Shown here: positions 50,201 through 62,200 of the stretch, piece by piece
How positions within the stretch are numbered: the first letter of the stretch is position 1
How the letters are laid out: each line of letters begins with the position of its first letter
DNA from: Flabesymbios commensalis
Lineage: Eukaryota; Annelida; Polychaeta; Terebellida; Flabelligeridae
Direction: 5' to 3'
DNA length: 64,000 nt
Assembly (NCBI GenBank): GCA_964017125.1
Contig: OZ024911.1
Location: 35,353,520-35,417,519 of the forward strand
Position numbers and translations under genes: made by a program
The notes under the pieces: model-generated
The model's database searches: none
What the model was told of the DNA's origin: nothing
The model's input: the letters and a program-made list of their open reading frames with translations, nothing else

Positions 50201-53200
50201 AAAAAATGCCTTCAAAATGTTTAAAAGTCTAGACTACCTATCTAAAATTTTGGTAAAAAAATTGTACTCCTTCCCCCTTCCCCCTAATTGCTACCCATTT
50301 ACTAATCTCGTCATTAGGACTTATCGGTCTATAGACATGCTCCAAATGTAATCAGATATTGGGCATAGTACATGTATAGGTTAATATTTGCTTCAAACAT
50401 CTTACAAATAGATTTAAAAAAAAAATAAGATACTCTTTTGCAAATTCAAAATAGCCTACATATTCAGAGACAATTCCCATCCCTACTTATACAACAAATA
50501 AAATATAAATAACAAGCTCTATAGGGCTAAGGCACTGTGACCAAAAGAGAATACGATGGTGACGCATGACCACAGCATAACATTATGTATCCATGAGTGA
50601 AGAAATAATCATAAGCCTATGTAGGCCTACATGTAATATGCATGATATTCAAATGACATAATCCTTGTTTCTTAAATTGTGCTTCGTCTAGAATTCAAAA
50701 CGGGCATGGTGCCACTTATCACAGATGATGGAATTTAGCAGAAGTAAATATATTGTCAAAAAATAGGCAGTAGGTCCTGTCAACTTGAAACTTCGACCAG
50801 ACAAAAAAAATAATCAGAGAGTAGGTGGTAAATGGCAGATTATTTACCTTGGTATAAGAAAAGCTGACGGACCTTGTACAAGTTACAATATATCATAAGC
50901 TTCTGATTGGTCGAGAAGCTTAGGATATAGCGTAACTTGTACATGAATACGGCCCCTGTGTTTAGAGGACATATCAGCTAGGTCTGTCCAACGTCATTGG
51001 AAAAGACAACAAGGATCCCCAGGGCCAGTATCTCAGGTGATTTACTGGTCCTTAGTGATTTTTACTCAACCGGCCAGTGTTAGTGTCGATCCCTGATATA
51101 GGCGCATAACAACCATAAATTTGGGCTTAACCTCCGGCCACTTCTTACGCTTTTTATAAATTTTTCAATAATATATCAATGCGAGGCCGACTAGTCAGAA
51201 GTCCAAAATAATTCAAGAAATTGTAAGCAATACATTGACAGAGAAAATATCATACATATCATATAGGCGCATGACAATCATAAATTTGGGCATAGCCTTC
51301 GGCCACTTTTTATAAATTTTTTGCTAATATATCAATGCGGGGCTGACTATAGTAAAAATTCGAAACAGTTCCAAGAAATTGCCAGCAATACATTGACAGA
51401 GGAAATATCCTACATATCATAATATAGGCGCATAACAATCATAAATTTGGTCATAGCCTCCGGCCACTTCGTACACTATTTAAAAATTTTCTGATAATAT
51501 AGCAATGCGGTACTGACTAGTCAAAGGCCAAAACAATTCCAAAAAATTGTCAGCAATACATTGACGGAGGAAATATCCTCATATCATACAAGCGTATAAC
51601 AATCATAAATTTAGGCATGTAGCCTCCAACTACTTCTTACACTTTTTAAAATTTTCCAATAATAGGCCTATATCATTATCAATGCATTTTTTTAGAGTAG
51701 ACTAGATCTAATTTATTGTCGATACGAAGGAACTCGCACACCGGCATACAGGCGTGCTAGATATTAGACTGGTGCGCCGCCATACCAACGTGAAAGTGAT
51801 AGTGGTTAGTGCCAGTTATGGTAAATTACCTTTCATTTTCACACTGATTTGGTGTACTGTAGCCTGTGTAGGCCTAGCGCTAGGCCCTAGTCCTAGGTGG
51901 TGTCTGTGATGTGCTAACTAGACCAACGTTACTTGGCTACTCCCCCCACTGACATTGATGATTGACCACAGACATCAAACATAGACAGTAGGGAGCCTAG
52001 ACTGGTCTCAGACAGTGAATGAGTGACTGTCACACAATGTGACACATATTATCGCTCACTTCACATGCGATTTATTTGTGGTACACAGATGAACTTTTTT
52101 TGTGAAAAAAACTACAAAAATATTATCATAGTTAACTATATTATTTACCTGATCCTTCATTGGCATCACCTTTGTCACTTTCACTGGCACTTCTGGGTAA
52201 ACATCACACCTTGATCGACGTCATCGGCATCGCCGGAATTGACTGTCACTGACACTGTCAGAACTCTCATCAGAAGTCTCATCATCTTTGCCGGAATTGT
52301 ACGCAATGGTTTCTATCGCACGCTCAAAATCATCTATACCTCCGATTTTAAAGGCTTTTCGCGACATCATTTCATTAAATAAACAATATTTCAAACCATC
52401 TTCGCCGCTTACTTGTTTATATTCGGTCACATGATCACCATTGCAGTTCTGTCACGTGATCCCTGAAACGGGCGAAAATAAAACCCGAAATTTCATGTTC
52501 CCGGACTGAAGAGGTTAAAAACTCCATTAAATTAATTATCAATAAATATAAAATTGAAAGTGGAACACTCATGGATAGCCTCAGGTTTGTATGACGAGCA
52601 CTGCGTGCACAAATTCCCATGTGTTGGCAGCGGATTGGCAGGTGTGCATCTAAACACAACTGACCAATCACGATCTACCTCACCGCTGGTGCCTGATTTA
52701 TGAATTGCTGGCTGCTGGTTGGCAGACGGTGACGTAACAGACGACAGAGACCCCTGGTGCTGGATATGTGTAAATGCCACACAAAATCTCAGTGGGTGAC
52801 TGTGACACTCACTGATAGCTCAGTGTACAACATAATATGCATGTCAGTTACACCTACGACGTGCCCTGCTTTGGTTGGGTGTAGAGCACACTTTGAGTCA
52901 ACCGGCATACCATGCTGCAACCGACCTTGGCAGACATATTGTTAATGAATTATGATTCTCAAAAACCCCTAAACATGCTATTATTGCATGGCTGTGTACT
53001 GTATTTGCCCATTAATACATGTATGCATATAAATGTAAGCATATAAACTGTGACATGGATCACGTTATATTTACCAATATTCTCAGTGCAAACTTAATAT
53101 ATATGTCGAGTTAATTTACCATGATATGAGGAGATGCGACAGTATACTATACTTTTACTGGTTTAATGATTGCATATGATAATACAAATGCTTTGTGTGA

Positions 53201-56200
53201 CTCAGTACATTTCTTTTTGATCAGTGCATTATTATCGCTATATTTTCCATATATATCTGTCTTACTAGTCAGCTCTGCTATGTAATTTAGTTTAAATCTA
53301 GTTTTACTTGGCTTGATATTGATCACCGGATTAAAACTGGTGAAGGTGGCAATGGCGAATATCAGCAGATAATTTTATGCATATGCATTACATTTATCAA
53401 CATCAAATGATAAGGCTTACATGGTTGATATTATATATTGGTAATAGAAATACTTTACCTCATAACCTAGTACTTAAAAACGTATTGTAATATCAAGGAT
53501 GCCAACTTTCTTCTAACGTTTAATCTTAGTCACTTGCAACGACACAATACAATATATAAAATAAAATGCAGTGCGAGGCATTATAAACTTTACAACTAAT
53601 TTGTTCTGATTGTGTCAAAAACATTTTCAGATAAAGCTCATACAGCATCTACTATGTTTATGTCATTGTTACTATAATACAGTTGATTGTGGCCATTTTT
53701 AAGTAAGCATTTATTGTTGTTTTATAGTGACATTGTTAGTTAGTTCACATTTCTTACGGTCATTTCTAATATATAACTAGATCTTATATTTGCATGTTGG
53801 ATATCCAAATTATCAAACAGGACAATCCACAAAAGAGGGTTCAGAAAAAATTGTGAAAATCAGATAAATATTGACGCCTGGAGAGCGTTTACGTCGATCT
53901 TGAATATGCAAATTAGCACATGGCGGTCATCTTGGATGTGCAAACTCGCTGATCATTTAAATGACTTTAAATCATTCAAAAATATTCTCTAACTACACAC
54001 TATAATAATAACATTTTTGTATATTGGTGGCGACACGCTGTCTTCGCCGATTTATACACCTGATTTATTTATAACATGCTGTATACTCGTCTTGAGCTCG
54101 GTGGGTTTTCTTACCGTTCTCGACGAATGACTAACGCCGTTGTTGTACAATGTCATGCTAATGTTCATTACGCAGCGTATTGAGCTTGTCAGAAGCAACA
54201 ACCAGATCCCTTCCACCAATGTTCCATCTGGAAGTTGTATTGACAATGATAAACTATGTGGGGTTGTTGAGATCAACCATGCTGTGAATGCATCTTGGTC
54301 AAGTAGATTATCACATGGATAGAGTTCCTGACCATTAATTTGTGTAGAGCAGTTGTTAACATCTATTGCTTCCAGTAAGGCATTCGTTCCTAAATAACAA
54401 GGACAAATCTACTAAAACTTATCGCATTTTATAGATCAAGATAAATGTGTAATCAGTATTCTAAGATAAACTTTCTATCAAAAGTATACTACTCCGGTTT
54501 TCAAAGGCTGGTTGTTCAGTTGTTCTGTAGTAGTTTTTTTGAATGTATAAATAACACATGTATATAATGCCACCAAGAAAAATTTGAAGTCGTTATCAAT
54601 TCGGAAGAGCTTTTATCAAAGCATCATATATAATTCGTCAATTGGTAAAACAAACTTTACAAATCTTAAAATTTACAGGCAGATATGGGCCAGGATAACT
54701 TCATGGGGATGGTGGGATGATCCAGACGACACATGATTTTAATTTCGTCCATGTATTTCTGCTGCTGAGCATGTTACTTCTCGGTCATGGCAACTCCCCG
54801 CGATACTGAATAATTACTGAATATGAGAAGAGTGATTAAATCAATACCGTTGAAGGCATTGTATAATCTTATGGCTTCTCATATTTCACGATTTTATTAT
54901 TTAAAAAATACGAGCATATGTCTACGTGAAATATAACAGAATCCAGCAAAGACAAATAAGTGCATAGTTGTACATAATAAGTACAATTGCACAGTATCTG
55001 CCACTTGTACAATTTATGTGTTTATCAGAGCATTTATATGTCATTTATCTGTTTATAGAGCAACCATTTGTGTAATATTTTGATATAGATAGAATGCTAA
55101 TACTACATTGACCATTCATCTTTTTCAATATTGCACAGGTGTGTGCCACCGATGCCCAAATAAGTGGTAATATTTTGAAAGCGCAACCACAGATATTTGC
55201 ATAGTTATCAGTATTGCAAGCGTTCTGATCAGTCACCATGGTCACTGTCTCCAACAGTCCACAGTCCATAGACTATATAATTTCTATGGTACACTACATT
55301 ACTGGCAAGTATCGTCAACACCATTGACTGATCAAAACGCTTCAAAATTAATAACTATGCAAATGCCTGTGGCACAACACTAATCTCGATTAGCATTTAA
55401 AAAAAACTTATTATTGATCTCACCATTCTCCGGAGGATAGGTGTCAAAGCGTAGAAGTTCACATGTAGAAGTGGCATTGCATGATGTTTGTATACCTAAA
55501 ATATATGACAAATAAATGACAAATAGAATTGTGTAAGTCAGTGCACCAGATAAAACAAATCAGAATATTAACCCTTCCACATGTTTAACTGTCGGTCACC
55601 AGTACAGTCGTTTTAAAATACCAGCTTTCAAGCATGTTAAACATAAAAAGTGACCTCAATCAGCAATGGTCAAAGCTGAATAATTTTCACCCAGTTTAAG
55701 TTGAGAATCGCGTTGGCGAGACAACTTTAGTAAGTTAAAATTCAGATTAATTAACTAAATAACGGTTGGAGGGTTAAACACATCAATCTAAATGTCTTAA
55801 AGAGACAAAATAGGCATAATGTGACGGGAACAAGTCCGACAAAGAAACAGCATGAGAACCACAATAGTGGTTTGTAAGGTTACGCAACAAAATAAACATC
55901 TGCGCGTAAATCAAAAGAAGCTGTGCGTATTTCGTCACCTCGGAGCTAAAGGATCCTATCTGCCACTCTAACGCGTGTCAGATAGGATCCTTTAGCTCCG
56001 AGGCGACGATTTGTATCTCCCAAATAATACATCACTGCGTATTTCTAAAAAAAATGATGTGTAAGTATAGGCACCTTAGGTGGAGCACGGGTAAATTAGT
56101 AAATACATATGTGTAAGTATAGGCACCTTAGGTGGAGCACTGATAAATTAGTAAATCATAACATATCAAGCTCTCACAAAAGGCAATGTCGATTTTCAAA

Positions 56201-59200
56201 AGTAGCCTAGCAAACAAGAAATATGACTGAAATATCCACTATTATAGAATTGCATAATACAGGTGAGTATGCTTACCAATCATTTGTCCATAGCAAGAGG
56301 AGGCAGTGTCTTTGAAAACAAAAAGAAAACATATCACGAAAACAAAGAGGAATATTGTTTTTTTTGTGTATCAATCAATATTCGCGGGCGTTTAATAATG
56401 AGCATAAACCACATATTTAACGGTCACAACTCATCTTCGTGGAATGAAGGATGTTTTTGGAGGTGTGGGAACCTGTTTCGTTAGCCTACAGTACTAAAAG
56501 GTATTTAAATCTGCAATCTGCGTTACTAGGACGGGTTATATGTCATTTAGTTCAACCATTGCTGATCCTAATCTATTCTCTTCAACAGGTACATTGTCCT
56601 CATCAACATCGGTTGTCATTGAGAAACACATGACATGTTAGGCTAAGCTCAGTCTTGGTACACTTATGAAGAGGTTTACTCATTGAGGTGTCCATTGATG
56701 ATTGTAAATGGGTCATCTCGTGGCTTACTTTGTGAATATTCAATATCAAGTGGATTTCCCCATTACGCTGTGGGAGGGGGTTTTCTTAAATTAATATATG
56801 CGCAAGAATGATGAAACTGACTGACTCGGGAAATCATAAAGTAGTCAAATGTCGGAAATATACAATATGGAGTTTTTGATACCATTGGATAGCTGATACC
56901 AAGAACATTAAATTATCTTGATTTGGAGCTGAGTTATGATCATTGTAGTGACGCGAATGGATCAATATTACAAAAATTAAAATTGTGGAAAATTAGCTTT
57001 AAAGTCAACGCAACAAATTTGATTGTAAGTTACTGATAATATAGCCAAACAGGTTATTCGGCCAAACCTGGAAAATTTGTATGTATTTTTTAAGATGTAT
57101 TTTTTATAGCCAAGGTTGTCTACTTTCAGACTCTGCCGCGTGGACTTTGGTCACCGTTGACCTTTTTTTTTTAAAAAAAATGGGTGAAATCCATGCTTTA
57201 AAGTATCAAAATTAGACAAAAAACTAAATTTGCTTTTTTTAGCCCATATCATGCATATTGACCATATTCTCAATTGTAGGAGACCGTCATGCGACTCACT
57301 TCGTGCAGATGGGTGACAAATTGCAAAGCCCTTCTCAACAATCTCTAACGAACATGGCGCAGATTTCGCACATATTCAGATCGTTCTAGTTCAAGCGTCA
57401 GTGCCACCTGCGTGACAGAATGATGCCATTGTTAGTTCAGAAAAGTATTTCAATCCTCGCCGTCTCTGGAACTCTTGGCTCAACCTGCTATCCGTAAAAT
57501 CACTTTGTGACCATTTCTCGAAATAATTTGTGGATACAATTCAAACTAGTCGTTCCAAATTTCCATTTAAAGTACCGAATATGCCATCAATGCAAAATCT
57601 AAATGCACGTTTTAAATGTGCGACAAACGATGAAATTAAAATGCCTATTTTGGGTTCATCGTCGAAGTCATGTGATTTGAACTTCATTCCTAAAAGCGTA
57701 CTGAAAATTGCCGAGAGCAATTAATATACTCATCCCAGACATAATCAACATAGTACATTTTCTTAAAATTTCAAAAAGTGCATTTAAGACCACTACTTAA
57801 AAACGAACTGAAAATGTACAGTTGTGTATTCAACTTGAGTTTAAAGGTGTAGAAAAAAGTGTAGAAAAAAAGTGCCCAATCGTGTGCAAGCTCAAATAAA
57901 AAAGAATCATCTATTTAATCCATTACAATACGCTTACAGGAAAGATCACTCTACAAAATCAGCATTACTGAAAGTACACAGTGGCGTCATTGTTAGTTAT
58001 GGATAAGGGCGAGGTTACAGCTCTGACAAAATTTGACCTGTCTTGGCCTGTTTTGACCTGATTTTGAAAAATCTAGCATATTACACATTTCCGCCCACTT
58101 AGTAGTGAAATTTAGAGCTATATCAATATATTTGATATCAACAGAAAGCTACTGGCACAGGCTTTCACGTGGATGTAACATACGTTGTATCTGGTCATTG
58201 ACAAATGCAAAATAGAGCTTTAAGTTGGTATTTGCACCTTTAATGTTACCTATTTTTAATATTTTTTCAGTAAATAGTCAAAATACTTTTCTCTCAGCTG
58301 ATTTTTGTTTGGAATAAATGTTTACTTTTGATTCAAACATGTTCTAGAACTATTGTTTACCTAAAATAAACCCATTTGGAATAAACATAATGAGTTGTGT
58401 AACCACATTATATGTTTTTTTTTTGGTTAGACGTAAAATTAGCTCGATTTTCTTCAGGCTCGGGAAAATTGACCATATCTCACATTATTGCCCACTGAGC
58501 TGTCAAATTTTGAGCTATATCAATATATTTATTATCAAATTTGTTGTGTCCGTTCATTGATAAATGCACAAGAGAGCTTTAAGTTGTTATTAATTTTACC
58601 TATTTTTCATACTTTCTCAGTAAATAGTCAAAATACTTTTTCTCAGCAGATGTTTGTATGTAATACATTTTTAGTTTTGATTCAAATATGTTCTAGAACT
58701 ATTGATTGACTCAAAATAAACCCATTTGGAATGAAAAATAATTAGCTATTTGAATATACTACACACTTTTTTGATTGGACGTAAAATTTAAAAACTACAA
58801 CAAAGCGCTAACTTTGTATTTTATCCCTTCATTTGAACAATTTACGTTTTTTTAGTGATTACCAGCTCATGTTAACTTTATATGATATACATTTTTTTGT
58901 TACTTTTACATTCTCTGTAGCCATTTTTCAAAAAATGATCTTGACCACTGAAGAAGTGATCACAGCCCTTTAAAAGTTATCTCAGCAACTACAAAATGAT
59001 CTTGATCACTGAAGAAATGATTACCATCACTTAAAAAGTTATCTCAGCCACTACAAAAGTGATCTTGGCCACTGAAGAAGTGTTCACAGCAACCTAAATG
59101 TTATCTCAGTCACTGCAAATGTGATCTTGGCCATTGATGAAGTGATCACAACAACTTTAAAGGTTATGTCAGCCGCTACAAAAGTGACCTTGGCCACTGA

Positions 59201-62200
59201 AGAAATGATCACAGCGACTTTAAAAGTTATCTCAGCCTCTACAAAAGTGATTTTGGGCACTGCAGAAGTGATCACAGCCACATTGAAAATTATCTAAGCC
59301 ACTACAAAAGGGATCTTGACCACTGAAGAAATGATCACAGCCACTTTAAAAGTTATCTCAGTCACTACAAAGGTGATCACAGCCACTTTAATGGTTATAT
59401 CAGCCATTACGAAGTAGATCTTGGCCACAAACAAACTGGTGTCAACCACTGAAATGGCCAAGATCACATTTGCAGTGACTGAGATAACATTTAGGTTGCT
59501 GTGAACACTTCTTCAGTGGCCAAGATCACTTTTGTAGTGGCTGAGATAACTTTTTAAGTGATGGTAATCATTTCTTCAGTGATCAAGATCATTTTGTAGT
59601 TGCTGAGATAACATTTAAAATTGGTGTGATCACTTCTTCCGTAGCCAAGATCACTTTTGTAGTGGCTGAGATAACTTTTCAAGTGGTTGTAATCATTTCT
59701 TCAGTGGTGAAGATAATTTTGTAGTTGCTGAGATAACTTTCAATGGGCTGTGATCACTTCTTCAGTGGTCAAGATCATTTTGGAAAAATGGCTCCAGAGA
59801 ATGTAAAGTAATAACAAACATTTATAACATATAAAGTTAACATGAGCGAGAAGTCCTGCTGGTTTTCACTAAAAACGTTGTGAATTGGTAAAATGGAGGG
59901 ATAAAATACAAATTTAGCGCTTTATTGTAGTGCTCAAATTTTACGTCCAACCAAAAATAGTGTGTAATATGTTCAAATAGCTCTTTATTTGTTATTCCAA
60001 ATGGGTTTATTTTAAGTCAACAAAAGTTCTAGAACATGTTTGAATCAAAACTAAACATTTATTGCATACAAAAATCAGCTGAGGGAAAAGTATTTTGACT
60101 TTTACTGAAAAAGTAGGAAAAATAGGCAAAATTAATACCTACTTAAAGCTCTCTGTGCATTTGTCAATGATTGGACACAATTTTTATTTTACATCCACGT
60201 GAAAGCCTGTGTCAGTAGATTTCTATTGATATTAAATATATTGATATAGCTCAAAATTTGACTGCTCAGTGGGCAATAATGTGAGATATGGTCAATTTTC
60301 CCGAGCCTGAAAAAAACGAACTAATTTTACGTCTAACCAAAAAACATTTAATATGTTAACATAACTTTTTTAACATAACTTTTTTATTCCAAATGGGTTT
60401 ATTTCATGTAAACAATAGTTCTAGAACATGTTTGAATAAAAATTAAACATTTATACCAAACAAAACTCAGCTGAGAGAAAAGTATTTTGACTATTTACTG
60501 AAAAAGTATTACAAATAGGTTACATTAAGGGTTAAAATACCAATTTATTTTGCATTTGTCAGTGATCAGACACAACATATTTTACATCCATGTGAAGGCA
60601 GGTGCCAGTAGCTTTCCATTTATTTAAAATATATTGCCATAGCTCAACATTTGATCACTCATTGGGCAAAAATGTGAGATACAGTCAATTTTCCCGAACC
60701 TGATGAAAAGCTCGTCAATTTTCACGTCTAACCAAAAAAATGTGTAATATGTTCACATAACTCATTATTTTTATTATGGTTTTATTTTAGGTCAACAGTA
60801 GTTATAGAACATGTTTAAATCAAAATTAAACATGTATACCATACAAAAATTAGCTGAGAGAAAAGTATTTTGAGTACTTTCTGTGCCAGAAGCTTTCTAT
60901 TGATATTGATATAGCTCAAAATTTAACTACTCAGTTGAGCAAAAATGTGAGATACTGTCGATATTCCCGAAGCGAGCGAATTTTTACGTCTAACCAAAAA
61001 AGCGTGTAATATGGTCACATAACTCATTATTTTCATTCCAAATGGATTTATTTTAAGGTCACAATAGTTGTAGAACATGTTTGCAGCAAAACTAAACATA
61101 TATACCATACAAAAATCGGCCACGAGAAAAGTATTTTGACTATTTACCGTACTGAAAAAGTATGAAAAATAGGTAAAATTAGGGGTTAAAATATCTACTT
61201 AAAGCTCTCTTGTGCATTTTGCAAAGATCGGACAGAAGCTTTCTGTTGATATAAAATGTATTGATATAGCTCAAAATTGCACTACTCAGTGGGCAGAAAT
61301 GTGTAATATGCTAATCGCGTATAGGTCATGTAGAATTTTGGTCATATTTCAGTAAAGCAGCGGAAGTTACCTGATCAACAGGTTGATTATGGCCCCTGGA
61401 TAGTCCAGCTATGTGAAAATGATAGTGGCCTAAATTACCATTCCGGATGACACCTTACCCTCAGCCACATATGTTCTACGTCTGCTGTTCTCGAGAGCAT
61501 TGACCGTGCTGTATTAACAGATTGACTTTCTGATAGGTATCAGAAATACATAATACAATTGTATTAAACATTTATGTTGGTATAGGATATCTGGACCGCC
61601 TTAGTTTTCTGACTTGTAAAATAGGCTATTATCCGCAAAAAAGACACTTTCAGATAAAGTTACACGCTCATATGGGGTTTCACAAGACTCCATACTGGGA
61701 CACTGCTTTTTATCTACTACACGCCACCACTCAGTGTTAAAATCCCAAGTTTCGACCTAAATTACCATGCCAATGATACTCAATTCTATATTTTCCTTGT
61801 CACTTTCAAACGCTAATGAATCCTTAAAAACTTTCGTTTAGCATCGGTGTGTGTGTGTGTCGACATGAATGACAAGGTCAAAGCTGATTGCAGCTTAATC
61901 GTGATAAGACATAATTTCGTCTCATTTAACGGGGAAAAAATTCCCACGCTTAATTCTGGGTCAAGCCACAAATTCATCTGCATCAGCCGAATCTTGGCGA
62001 GGCATGTGACAGTAGCTTGAGTTTCCGAAATACATATCGCAAATATGCAGGTTGTGCTTCTATCACATACGTGACCCGCGTCGCATTCCAAAAAGTATCT
62101 CCTTAGCTCTTGCCAAACAAATTGCAGTGGCAAGTTAGATTATTGTCACTCATCTCAATATTCCAGAAAAGGACATTGCTAAATTACAAAGAGTTCAAAA

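Noticed and set aside
55045-55269. An extra receptor exon between 55424 and 54389
   Set aside because: The flanking exons already join in phase and match the exon plan of module D; no acceptor/donor pair of the right phase frames this open stretch.
59084-59281. Open frame with a 21-residue repeat (KITF...EITF)
   Set aside because: It is the direct reading of 63-bp minisatellite units in the foldback core.
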